Position numbers and translations under genes: made by a program
Shown here: one piece after another, positions 16,194-24,006 of the stretch
Layout: each line of letters starts with the position of its first letter
Position numbering within the stretch: position 1 is the stretch's first letter
The notes under the pieces: model-generated
Told to the model about the DNA's origin: nothing
The model's input: only the letters and a program-made list of their open reading frames with translations
The model's database searches: none
Assembly: GCA_903828515.1 (NCBI GenBank)
Contig: CAIKMD010000007.1
Coordinates: forward strand, 806,001 to 870,000
Origin: an uncultured Rhodospirillales bacterium
Lineage (GTDB): Bacteria > Pseudomonadota > Alphaproteobacteria > ATCC43930 > CGMCC-115725
Length of the DNA stretch: 64,000 nt
Direction: 5' to 3'

Positions 16194-17012
16194 TTAGAGC
16201 ACGTTCATGAAATGCGCGATACCCGTCGCGATCGAAAAGATCGCGGCGCTGATCGCCATGACCGAGCCAACCGACGATTCGATCCGCTTCAATTTTTTCT
16301 CGAATTCGAATTCGCTCAGCTTGCCGCGTTTGGGTGCGAGGAGGCGCGCCATATCCATGGCGAGCGGATTGGTGTCGACCGGACTGTGCTTGCCCTCGTG
16401 CCAGCGTCGCGCCAGCACCCCGGCGAAAAACCCGAAGGCGATGTTGCAGGCGTATTTGATGTCCTCGATCCATTCCTGACCGCTGCTGGGCAAAATCGGC
16501 ACATGATCCATGCGCGCGACGACGAAGGACATCAGCAGGATCGAGACGATTGCGATGCCGAGGCTCGAGACGAAATCGACCGCGAGGGATCGCGACGGCG
16601 AGACGCGCATGAGATAGCCGAACGCGAGCGGGAAGACGATCGACGCGCCGAGCAGATAGACGAGCGAAATATCCCAGGCGTAATTGATCAGGTAGTGAGC
16701 GACGACCAGGGACAGGATCGTGGCGCCGATCGCCGCGGGCGCATCGAGGCCCGGAAGCGCCTTCTTGGAGCGTCCCACGCGACGCGGCGCTTGTGGCGCG
16801 GCGGTGCCGCCATTCTCGGTTTCCTTCGTGGCGTCGCTGGGCGCGGCCGTGAAAGTGCGCACGGCGTCAAGGACGGTTTCAAGTTCCTCGACCCGTTTGC
16901 TGAGGGCGTCGACCTGTCTCAAGAGCGGGGCAAACAGGAAAAGATCGCGGCCGCAATGCTTGCAGGCGACCGCCTGATCCTTGATCTCTTCCGCGCAATA
17001 GGGGCAGTTCAT
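16194..17012 (-). CDS. Membrane protein with N-terminal zinc ribbon
   Basis: I use the ATG ending at 17012, since the product then starts directly with the zinc ribbon MNCPYCAEEIKDQAVACKHC (Cys3, 6, 17, 20). The 272-residue chain continues with a short coiled-coil-like stretch (VDALSKRVEELETVLDAV), a polar Ala/Pro linker and three or four hydrophobic segments (for example AIGATILSLVVAHYLI and VDFVSSLGIAIVSILLM). A charged helix (EFEKKLKRIESSVG) precedes the last one. I recognise no characterised family beyond zinc-ribbon membrane proteins of unknown function. It lies upstream of, and on the same strand as, the GlcG-like gene. Confidence 0.7.
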   Translation of the reverse strand: MNCPYCAEEIKDQAVACKHCGRDLFLFAPLLRQVDALSKRVEELETVLDAVRTFTAAPSDATKETENGGTAAPQAPRRVGRSKKALPGLDAPAAIGATILSLVVAHYLINYAWDISLVYLLGASIVFPLAFGYLMRVSPSRSLAVDFVSSLGIAIVSILLMSFVVARMDHVPILPSSGQEWIEDIKYACNIAFGFFAGVLARRWHEGKHSPVDTNPLAMDMARLLAPKRGKLSEFEFEKKLKRIESSVGSVMAISAAIFSIATGIAHFMNVL

Positions 17013-17125
17013 GGGGGCTCGGTTCGGGATTGCAAACACCGCAGCATAGCGCAAAATTGCCGCAATCTGGTAAACCGGGTCGCGTCGACCGGCGATCCCG
17101 ACGCGCTAAAGGCCAGGAGAATTTT

Positions 17126-17575
17126 ATGAAGATATTGATTTTACTAGTATTTTTTGGATTGTTCGGGTTTTCGGCGATGCCCGCCGAGGCGTTTCAATTG
17201 ATCACCCAATCGGAAGCCGGGCTGCCGGCGGCCCCGGCGGCCCAGATCGGGTTCCGCGGCCTGACCCGGGGTCCGACCATCGATCAGGTCTCGCCCCCCG
17301 CCGATGCAGCGGCGCCTGCCGGCCCGGTCAAACTCGACGTCAGCTTCGAGGCCCATAACGGCGCCACCGTCGATCCGGCGACCGTGAAGGTGACGTATCT
17401 GAAACAACCCGCCATCGATCTGACCCAGCGTCTCAAGCCCTACATCACGCCGAAGGGCATCGAGGCCGCCAACGTCGATATCCCGGCCGGGGTTCACATG
17501 CTGCGGATCGACGTCACGGATTCGCAGGGCCGCACCACGACCTCGATCATGAAGATCGCGGTTGCGGGTCCGTGA
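17126..17575 (+). CDS. Small secreted protein, probable Ig-like periplasmic domain
   Basis: The ATG at 17126 follows CCAGGAGAATTTT. The 149-residue product has a clear signal peptide (MKILILLVFFGLFGFSAMPAEA). The mature chain is Pro/Ala-rich at first, then looks like a single beta-sandwich: PVKLDVSFEAHNGATVDPATVKVTYL ... VDIPAGVHMLRIDVTDSQGRTTT, reminiscent of bacterial Ig-like repeats. No catalytic residues are seen. The local leader DNA is AT-richer than its surroundings. Its 3' end overlaps the convergent UbiD-family gene by 29 bp. Function unknown. Confidence 0.7.
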   Translation: MKILILLVFFGLFGFSAMPAEAFQLITQSEAGLPAAPAAQIGFRGLTRGPTIDQVSPPADAAAPAGPVKLDVSFEAHNGATVDPATVKVTYLKQPAIDLTQRLKPYITPKGIEAANVDIPAGVHMLRIDVTDSQGRTTTSIMKIAVAGP

Positions 17576-19091
17576 GCGCATAGCGCCCGTCTTCGAGCCG
17601 GCCGAGCCGGCCTTCGTCGTAGAGCTTTTCAATGATCGGCAGAACCTCGCGTCCGTCGCGCGTGCCGAGCGCCGCCATCAGATCGAGATAGGTTGCCGGA
17701 CCCTGCGTCAGAAGCGCTTCGATCGAAAGTTTGGGCCGCGCGGGTAGAACCGGCGGCTCGGGGACCAGGTAATCGAATTCGCCGGTTTTGCCGAACGGCT
17801 TGGTGCAGTCGAAGCCCGCCTTGGCGCCGGTGCGGGCGCCGGCGAGCGACGGATCGAGCGGCACGCAGCGGAATCCCGACGCTACCACCAGATCGCGATC
17901 GGCCTGAAAGCGCGTCGCCAATGCCCAATCGACCTGCTCGTCGGAGAACACGTCGACATCTTCGTCGACCACGATGACGTGCTTCACATCGGCGGTCGAA
18001 CAGAACACGGCGGCGATCGCATTGCGCGGCTCGCCGGGGTAACGCTGCTTGATCGCGATGCGCACGTTGTACATGCCGCCCGACGAGCCGGTACAGCAGA
18101 CGGCGACCGGCTCGCGGATCGCCTGTTGCAGCGCGTTCCACACGGCGGCCTCGGTCTTGGCCGCGCCCAGTTGCGCCGTATCGGTCCGGCCGATCAATTT
18201 GCCGCCGATGGTGACGGTCTGGAACAGCGCGTCGTGCCGTTTGGTGATCGCGGTCAGGTGAAACACCGGATTGCGTTTCAGCATGCCGTAATAGCCGATG
18301 TATTCGCCGTAAGGCCCTTCGGGTTCGACCAAGCCGCGCGGATCGAGATAACCCTCGAGCACCAGTTCAGCATCGGCCGGTACATAGGCATCGATCGTCT
18401 TGCATTTGACGATCGGAACCGCCGCGCCACGCACGCCGCCCATGACATGGATCTCGTCGAGCGGCGGCGTCACCGCGAGCGCGGCGAGAAAATCGGCCGG
18501 ATGGCTGCCGACCGCGAAGGCGAGGGGAAGTTTCTCGCCCTTGGCGACCGCCGTTTGATAGATCGCGCGCAGATCGGACGGCGCGTTGAGATCGATACCC
18601 GCGCTGTGGCGTCCGCGCAGCATGAGGCGACGGCAGCCGATATTGGTCAGGCCGCTCTTGGGATCGCGCGCGAAATCGATTCCGGCCGAGATATAAGGCG
18701 CGCCGTCGAGGGCGTGCTGAAGATGCACCGGCAGTTTCGCCATATCGGCGTCGTTGCCTTCCAAGACGACCTCATGCACCGGCGCGTCGGACGACGGAAT
18801 TTCGACCGGTGCGATCGGATGGGCGATCCCGTCGCGCAGCCGCGCCGGAAAACCTTTCTCGTCGGTGCCGAGCGCCAATGCCAGACGCCGCCGCGAACCC
18901 ATCACGTTGCCGAGAACCTCGGCACGCTCGGGCCCGGCCGCCTTGAACCACACCGCCTTGGCATTGGCGTCGAGCGCCGCGCCGAGTTCGATCAGGTCGG
19001 TGGGCGCTTCGCGCACCTCGCATTCGCCGGCTGCGACCAATTCTTCGGCAAAGCGCCGCAAACGGAAGGCTTCGGTATCGATGCGGTTCAT
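17547..19091 (-). CDS. UbiD-family (prenylated-FMN) decarboxylase
   Basis: The 514-residue protein is full length for UbiD enzymes. Landmarks include the central MGGVRGAAVPIVKCKTID, the conserved EPEGPYGEYIGYY with the catalytic acidic residues, and MYNVRIAIKQRYPGEPRNAI near the C-terminus. UbiD enzymes reversibly decarboxylate aromatic or alpha,beta-unsaturated acids and need prenylated FMN made by a UbiX partner, which is not encoded in this window. With the Rieske oxygenases nearby, an aromatic-acid decarboxylase is more likely than ubiquinone synthesis. A GGAG lies 7 bp before the ATG. The 3' end overlaps a small secreted-protein gene by 29 bp. The upstream SDR gene is separated by 29 bp. 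Confidence 0.9.
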   Translation of the reverse strand: MNRIDTEAFRLRRFAEELVAAGECEVREAPTDLIELGAALDANAKAVWFKAAGPERAEVLGNVMGSRRRLALALGTDEKGFPARLRDGIAHPIAPVEIPSSDAPVHEVVLEGNDADMAKLPVHLQHALDGAPYISAGIDFARDPKSGLTNIGCRRLMLRGRHSAGIDLNAPSDLRAIYQTAVAKGEKLPLAFAVGSHPADFLAALAVTPPLDEIHVMGGVRGAAVPIVKCKTIDAYVPADAELVLEGYLDPRGLVEPEGPYGEYIGYYGMLKRNPVFHLTAITKRHDALFQTVTIGGKLIGRTDTAQLGAAKTEAAVWNALQQAIREPVAVCCTGSSGGMYNVRIAIKQRYPGEPRNAIAAVFCSTADVKHVIVVDEDVDVFSDEQVDWALATRFQADRDLVVASGFRCVPLDPSLAGARTGAKAGFDCTKPFGKTGEFDYLVPEPPVLPARPKLSIEALLTQGPATYLDLMAALGTRDGREVLPIIEKLYDEGRLGRLEDGRYALTDPQPRSS

Positions 19092-19120
19092 GCGGGATCT
19101 CCGTCGTAAACGGGATTCAT

Positions 19121-19903
19121 CTACATCATCTCGATTTCGCCGCCATCCATGATGATCGTCGCGCCATGCAGCCAGCGGCCTTTGGGCGAGAGGATGAAGG
19201 CGGCGAGCGAGGCGACGTCGTCGGGCAGGCCGAGGCGCGGCACGTTGAGTTCCTTGCGATAGGCTTCGAGCTGGGTCGCCATGTCGAGCCCGTTCTTCTC
19301 GATGCGGACCTGCATCTGACGGCGCAGGCGATCGGTGTCGACATGGCCGGGATGGATCGTGTTGACCTGAATGCCGTCGCGCTTGCCGATATCGGAGAGC
19401 GCCTTGTGGAAGGCGGCGACGGCGGCGTTGACCGAACTGCCGATGGTGAAATCGGCGGTCGGCTTGGCCGCGCCGTTGCCACCGATGGCAAGGACCGCGC
19501 CGCCGGCTGCGGTCAGCAGCGGCCACGCCTCGCGCGCAAGACGCGTGTGGGCGAAGAATTTCAGCGCGAATCCATCCTGCCAGTCGGCATCGGTGAGTTT
19601 CAGGAAATCGCCGCGCTTGGTGGCCCCGGCATTGTTGACGACGATATCGAGGCGACCGAATTCGCGCTTTGCCGCTGCGACAAGCGCGGCGGGCGCCGCC
19701 ATGTCGGTCAGCTCGGCGGCGTGGACCGCGGCCTTGACGCCGTGGGCTTCGATCGCGCGCTTGGTATCGGCGAGGGCGGCCTCGTCCCGCCCGGTCAACA
19801 GGATGGCGCAACCTTCGGCGGCGAGCATCTCGGCAATGGCGCGCCCGATACCCCGGCTCGATCCGGTGACGATCGCCGCCTTGCCCCGAAGCCCCAATTC
19901 CAT
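19121..19903 (-). CDS. SDR-family protein lacking the canonical Tyr-x-x-x-Lys
   Basis: The 260-residue protein has an intact nucleotide-binding motif (TGSSRGIGRA) and NNAG (IVVNNAGAT). In the active-site segment TIGSSVNAAVAAFHKAL, the positions usually held by catalytic Tyr and Lys are Gly and Asn. A subset of natural SDRs in aromatic-catabolic operons shows a similar NAAL-type replacement, so this may be a genuine subfamily rather than a decayed gene; the reading frame is undamaged. The product ends with the usual ATIIMDGGE. It is upstream of the UbiD gene, probably co-transcribed. Confidence 0.85.
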   Translation of the reverse strand: MELGLRGKAAIVTGSSRGIGRAIAEMLAAEGCAILLTGRDEAALADTKRAIEAHGVKAAVHAAELTDMAAPAALVAAAKREFGRLDIVVNNAGATKRGDFLKLTDADWQDGFALKFFAHTRLAREAWPLLTAAGGAVLAIGGNGAAKPTADFTIGSSVNAAVAAFHKALSDIGKRDGIQVNTIHPGHVDTDRLRRQMQVRIEKNGLDMATQLEAYRKELNVPRLGLPDDVASLAAFILSPKGRWLHGATIIMDGGEIEMM

Positions 19904-20018
19904 CGCGTTCTCCCCAAACGGTGGCGCGACCTTAGCGCATCGACGCGCGCACGATCCATCACCTTGATCTATAGTAATGAATCATGATCTGGGCTAAGAC
20001 CGAAACGGGAGGGCAATC

Positions 20019-21146
20019 GTGAAAAGAGTCCGTCTTTTCGCTCGCTTGGCCGCGGCCATATCGATGTTGATGCTCGGCCTGTCGGTTGCCTCGGCGGCCG
20101 GTCGCGCGGATATTTTCAATGTTTCGGTGCCGGTCGATGCCACGGCGGCGAGCGCCAACGCGGCGCGCGAAGCCGCGCGCGTCGATGGTCAGCGTCACGC
20201 CTTTGCGGCGCTGATCGAACGGCTGACCCTGGCACGCGACCGCGGCAAGGTTCCGGCCCCGACCGACGCGCTGCTCAACGATCTGGTTCAGGGTTTCGAG
20301 GTCGCGAACGAGCGGCGATCGACCGTCCGCTATCTCGCGACCTACACGTTCCAGTTCCGCGCCGACATGGTCGAACGGATGTTGCGCGACAAGGGCGTGC
20401 CGTTTGCCGAGACGCCGTCGAAGCCGCTTCTGGTTCTCGCGGTGAACGATGCGGCGTCGGGTCCGGTGCTGTGGAGCGAACCCAATCCCTGGCGCGACGC
20501 CTGGACCGCCGCCTCATTGCCGCAAGGCCTGGTGCCGCTTGCATTGCCGCGCGGCGACGCCGCCGATGTCGCGGCGATCGATGCCGAGGGTGCCGAAGGG
20601 GGCAGTGACGCCAAGTTGCGCGCCATCGTCGCCCATTACAGCGGTAACGATGTTCTTGTGGCGCGGGCTTCGCTGAAAGCCAACGGTGCCGACATCACCG
20701 CGACCCGCTTCGTCCCGGGCAATCCCGGCGGCGAGCAGAGCTGGGTGGCCAGCTATTCCACCAATTCCGGCGAGAACAAAGCCGACTTTCTCGTCCGCGC
20801 CGTGCTGGGCACGGCCCGCCAGGTCCAGGAGGCCTGGATCCAGGCCAACATCATCGATTACAGCCAGGGCGGCACGCTGACCGCCACGGTGCCGGCAAGC
20901 GACCTGCAAAGCTGGATCGCCGTGCGTGACCGCCTCGCGTCGATCCCGTCGATCCAGCGTACCGACCTGAACTCGTTGGATCGCAACCGGGCCGTCGTGA
21001 CGCTGCATTTCGTCGGCGGACAAGCGCAACTACGCTCGGCCCTGGCGCAGCGTGACCTCGATCTCAACGGCAGCGACGCCAATTTCGTGCTGGTGCGACA
21101 TGCGGCAGGAGCCGCCGCGCCGTCCGGTTCGTCCTCTTCGCAATGA
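20019..21146 (+). CDS. DUF2066 domain-containing exported protein
   Basis: Translation starts at a GTG preceded by GGGAGGG. The 375-residue protein has a Sec signal (KRVRLFARLAAAISMLMLGLSVASAAG), then the DUF2066 domain (DIFNVSVPVDATAASANAAREAARVDGQRHAF ... WSEPNPWRDAWT). The family is widespread in proteobacteria but uncharacterised. It is the first gene of a run in which each member overlaps or nearly abuts the next: CDP-alcohol transferase (4-bp overlap), PerM, then HdaA, an order I recognise from other alphaproteobacteria. Confidence 0.85.
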   Translation: MKRVRLFARLAAAISMLMLGLSVASAAGRADIFNVSVPVDATAASANAAREAARVDGQRHAFAALIERLTLARDRGKVPAPTDALLNDLVQGFEVANERRSTVRYLATYTFQFRADMVERMLRDKGVPFAETPSKPLLVLAVNDAASGPVLWSEPNPWRDAWTAASLPQGLVPLALPRGDAADVAAIDAEGAEGGSDAKLRAIVAHYSGNDVLVARASLKANGADITATRFVPGNPGGEQSWVASYSTNSGENKADFLVRAVLGTARQVQEAWIQANIIDYSQGGTLTATVPASDLQSWIAVRDRLASIPSIQRTDLNSLDRNRAVVTLHFVGGQAQLRSALAQRDLDLNGSDANFVLVRHAAGAAAPSGSSSSQ

Positions 21147-21688
21147 ACCTCGCGAACCTCATCTCACTGGCGCGTCTCTTGTCCGTGCCGCTGTTGGTAT
21201 GGCTTATTCTCATCGGCGATTTCCACTCGACCTTCCTGCTTTTTCTCGTTGCCGGCCTCTCCGACGCGATCGACGGTTACGTCGCCAAGCACTTCGACCA
21301 GCGTACCGAACTCGGAGCGTTGCTCGATCCGATCGCTGATAAAACCCTGATCGTCGGTCTCTTCGTGACGCTGGGCGTGGCCGGCGATCTGCCGGCCTGG
21401 CTGGCGATCCTGGTCGTGTTCCGTGATCTGATGATCGTCGGCGGCTTCCTGCTCGGCGCGGCGATGGCGCAGCCGATCGCGTGGCAGCCGTTGCTGATCA
21501 GCAAGCTGAATACGACGCTCCAGCTCGTCCTGATCGCCGGGTTGTTGGGAAAGCTGGCCTTTCCGTTCGACGATCACAATACGCTCGCGATCCTGACCTA
21601 TTGCGTCGCGCTCACCACGGCGCTGTCGGGGGGCGGTTATATCGTCCGCTGGACGCGTAACGTGGCCGGAAGCGGAGTTGCGTCATGA
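21143..21688 (+). CDS. CDP-alcohol phosphatidyltransferase family protein
   Basis: The 181-residue integral membrane protein carries the CDP-alcohol signature D41-x2-D44-G-x2-A-x9-G58-x3-D62-x3-D66 (DAIDGYVAKHFDQRTELGAL...). The position after the Ala, normally Arg, is Lys49. Members join CDP-diacylglycerol to an alcohol such as glycerol-3-phosphate; this one is shorter than PgsA and its alcohol is not predictable. Five or six hydrophobic segments are visible. The start overlaps the DUF2066 stop (ATGA), and its own end overlaps the PerM start by 4 bp, so expression is coupled. Confidence 0.88.
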   Translation: MNLANLISLARLLSVPLLVWLILIGDFHSTFLLFLVAGLSDAIDGYVAKHFDQRTELGALLDPIADKTLIVGLFVTLGVAGDLPAWLAILVVFRDLMIVGGFLLGAAMAQPIAWQPLLISKLNTTLQLVLIAGLLGKLAFPFDDHNTLAILTYCVALTTALSGGGYIVRWTRNVAGSGVAS

Positions 21689-22764
21689 GCATTTCGCGAC
21701 AGACCCTGTTCTGGGCCGGCACGCTGGTCTTGCTGTTTTTCCTGCTTCATCTCCTGGCCGGGATGCTGCTGCCCTTTGTCGCTGGGTTCATGATCGCCTA
21801 TCTGCTCCTGCCGATCGTGGCGCGGCTGACGCGCTGGGGCGTGCCGCGCTGGGTCGCGGCGCTGCTCGCGCTGGTGCTGTTCATTCTGGCGCTGGTGTTG
21901 CTCGTCGTGCTGCTCGTTCCGGTGATCGAAGTGCAGACAGGACAATTGGCGCGCAGCGCGCCGGCCGCCGTCGCCTATGTTCGCGAGCAGGTCCAGTTAT
22001 TGCTGGATCGCGCGCAGCGCGACCTGCCGCCCGAGGATCTGGCCAAGGCACGCGACATGGCCGGAAGTTGGACCGGATCGGTCCTGACCTGGGTCGCGGG
22101 GCTCGCGCAGTCGATCCTGTCGCGCGGGATCGCGCTGGCGAACATCATCACCCTGCTGCTGATCACGCCGCTGGTCGCGTTCTTCGCAATGCGCGATTGG
22201 GACGCCATTGTCGCGAAGCTCGACAGTCTGTTGCCGCGTAACCACGCCGCCACGATCCGCGAGCAGGCCCGCCTCATCGACAGTACGATCTCGGGTTATC
22301 TCCATGGCCAAGCCTTGGTGAGCCTCATCGTCGGGATCTATTACGCGGTGGCGCTGAGCATCCTCGGCCTGCAATTCGCGATCATTCTCGGGATCGTCAT
22401 CGGCATCATTTCGTTCGTGCCTTATCTCGGCGAGGCGACGGGTGTCGTCCTGGCGATGGGGCTCGGAGCGATGCAGTTCGGCTCGTGGCCCATGGTCATG
22501 ATTATCGCGGCGATCTTTCTGGTCGGCCATCTTGGCTCGAGCGACGTGCTGCAGCCGAAGCTGGTGGGTTCGCGCGTTCATCTCCATCAGATCTGGATCA
22601 TCTTCGCCTTGCTGGCTTTCGGCGAATTGTTCGGGTTTCTCGGCTTGCTGTTGGCGTTGCCCGCGGCAGCGGTTACCGGCGTTCTCGTCCGCTTCGCCGT
22701 GAGCCGATACAAAGCCAGCGCGCTTTACGATCCGAGCAAAACCAAACGCAAAGTCGGAAGCTGA
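21685..22764 (+). CDS. AI-2E family transporter (PerM-like)
   Basis: The 359-residue polytopic protein has the PerM layout: two N-terminal hydrophobic segments, a soluble stretch (about 70-140) and a C-terminal group of five to six helices. The family marker is IIGIISFVPYLGEATGVVLAMGLGA, with QPKLVGSRVHLHQIWIIFALLAFGELFGFLGLLLALP near the end. Members export small molecules or act as Na+/H+ antiporters; the substrate here is unknown. The polar tail (DPSKTKRKVGS) is cytoplasmic. It begins inside the stop of the CDP-alcohol transferase and ends 8 bp before hdaA. Confidence 0.9.
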   Translation: MSISRQTLFWAGTLVLLFFLLHLLAGMLLPFVAGFMIAYLLLPIVARLTRWGVPRWVAALLALVLFILALVLLVVLLVPVIEVQTGQLARSAPAAVAYVREQVQLLLDRAQRDLPPEDLAKARDMAGSWTGSVLTWVAGLAQSILSRGIALANIITLLLITPLVAFFAMRDWDAIVAKLDSLLPRNHAATIREQARLIDSTISGYLHGQALVSLIVGIYYAVALSILGLQFAIILGIVIGIISFVPYLGEATGVVLAMGLGAMQFGSWPMVMIIAAIFLVGHLGSSDVLQPKLVGSRVHLHQIWIIFALLAFGELFGFLGLLLALPAAAVTGVLVRFAVSRYKASALYDPSKTKRKVGS

Positions 22765-22772
22765 GTCCGGCG

Positions 22773-23447
22773 ATGGGGCAGTTGCCGCTCGATCTCGGAT
22801 TCCGGCCCGCCTTGGGTCGCGCCGATTTCCTGATCGCGCCCTGTAACCAGGCGGCGGTGGCGTGGCTCGACCGCTGGCCGAACTGGCCGGCTACCGCCTT
22901 GGCGCTCTCGGGGCCGGCGGGGAGCGGCAAAACCCATCTGGGCGAAGTCTGGCGCGCGCGCTCGGGTGCGGTCGCGATCGACCACGCGGCCCTGACGCCG
23001 GCATCGGTTCCGACCCTGCTGGGCGCAGCCAAGGCCGCCTTCGTGGACGACGCGGAGCGTGCCGATGAGGAAGCGCTCCTCCACCTGCATAATTTCCTCG
23101 GCGAACGGCAGGGTCATTTGCTGGTGGCGTCGCGCCAGCCGCCCGCTCGTTGGCGCATCGCGCTCGCCGATCTGCGTTCGCGACTGATCGCGGCGCCGAT
23201 GGTGGCGGTCGAAGGTCCCGACGACAGCTTGATCGGCGCGCTGCTGGTCAAGCTCTTTGCTGATCGCCAGCTCGCCGTGGCTGAAGAAGTGATCGCCTAT
23301 CTGGCGATCCAACTCGATCGATCGTTCGAAGCGGCGCGCGAAACCGTGGCGGCGCTCGACCGTGCCTCGCTCGCGCATAATCGGGCCATCACCGTGCCGT
23401 TGGCGCGCACGGTGCTCGGCGATCTCAGGAGTCGAGATCCCGGCTGA
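22773..23447 (+). CDS. hdaA: HdaA, regulatory inactivator of DnaA
   Basis: The 224-residue DnaA-like AAA+ protein lacks the DnaA N- and C-terminal domains. It starts with QLPLDL (residues 3-8), matching the sliding-clamp-binding motif by which Hda docks on DnaN. Walker A is GPAGSGKTH (47-55) and Walker B is VDDAE (91-95), with a lid region near SFEAARETVAALDRAS. Hda with the clamp stimulates ATP hydrolysis by DnaA and so prevents re-initiation of replication. The context (after PerM, before ppk) agrees with alphaproteobacterial hdaA. The 3' end overlaps sixA by 23 bp in convergent orientation. Confidence 0.88.
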   Translation: MGQLPLDLGFRPALGRADFLIAPCNQAAVAWLDRWPNWPATALALSGPAGSGKTHLGEVWRARSGAVAIDHAALTPASVPTLLGAAKAAFVDDAERADEEALLHLHNFLGERQGHLLVASRQPPARWRIALADLRSRLIAAPMVAVEGPDDSLIGALLVKLFADRQLAVAEEVIAYLAIQLDRSFEAARETVAALDRASLAHNRAITVPLARTVLGDLRSRDPG

Positions 23448-23934
23448 TGTCTCGGGGTGTGCGGTAGAGTGCGAGCTTGCTCTCGCGCCACGGCAGACGC
23501 TGCCACGGATCGGGAATCTCGATGACGGCCAGGGCGGCGGTCTGAAATCCGTCGGTCAATTCGCTTGAATCTTTGACCAGCCGGGCGGCCAGTTCGTGCA
23601 TCCCGGGATTATGACCGACCACCAGTACCGCGCCGACGCTTTCGGGCAATTCGCGCAGCACGTCACGCAAAAGCCGTGCGTCGGCAAGATAAAGCCGGTC
23701 GTCGAAGACGATCCGCGGCGTCGGTTTGATCCCCGATAAAATCCAATCGAGCGTTTCCCGTGTGCGCACGGAAGGCGAGCACAACACCAGCGCGGGTGGC
23801 GGCGCGAGGCCGGCCAGGAAATCGCCCATCGCCGCCGCGGCTTTATGCCCGCGTTTGGCGAGGGGGCGGCCGACATCGCCCTGCCGGGCCGTCGCCTCCG
23901 CCTTCGCGTGACGCAAAAGATAAAGTGTTTTCAA
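23425..23934 (-). CDS. sixA: SixA-type phosphohistidine phosphatase (histidine phosphatase family)
   Basis: The 169-residue protein starts MKTLYLLRHAKAE with the catalytic RHA (the usual RHG position, residues 8-10). It has LCSPSVRTRETLDWIL with the second catalytic Arg, and VVGHNPGMHE with the distal catalytic His. The short length and the RHAKA start match SixA rather than phosphoglycerate mutase. SixA dephosphorylates His-phosphorylated partners of phosphotransfer systems. It is the only minus-strand gene between hdaA and rnd, converging on hdaA and divergent from ppk. Confidence 0.85.
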   Translation of the reverse strand: MKTLYLLRHAKAEATARQGDVGRPLAKRGHKAAAAMGDFLAGLAPPPALVLCSPSVRTRETLDWILSGIKPTPRIVFDDRLYLADARLLRDVLRELPESVGAVLVVGHNPGMHELAARLVKDSSELTDGFQTAALAVIEIPDPWQRLPWRESKLALYRTPRDISRDLDS

Positions 23935-24006
23935 TGGTCTAGTGCCAAAATCGCTGCAATGACATGTTCACATTGAGGTTATAGACTGAAGCCATTGGCC
24001 TTGGAT

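Noticed and set aside
19092-19811. In-frame extension of the UbiD gene to 19811, which would give a 754-residue protein
   Set aside because: The extension runs through the SDR gene in another frame; UbiD homology and a GGAG site place the start at 19091.
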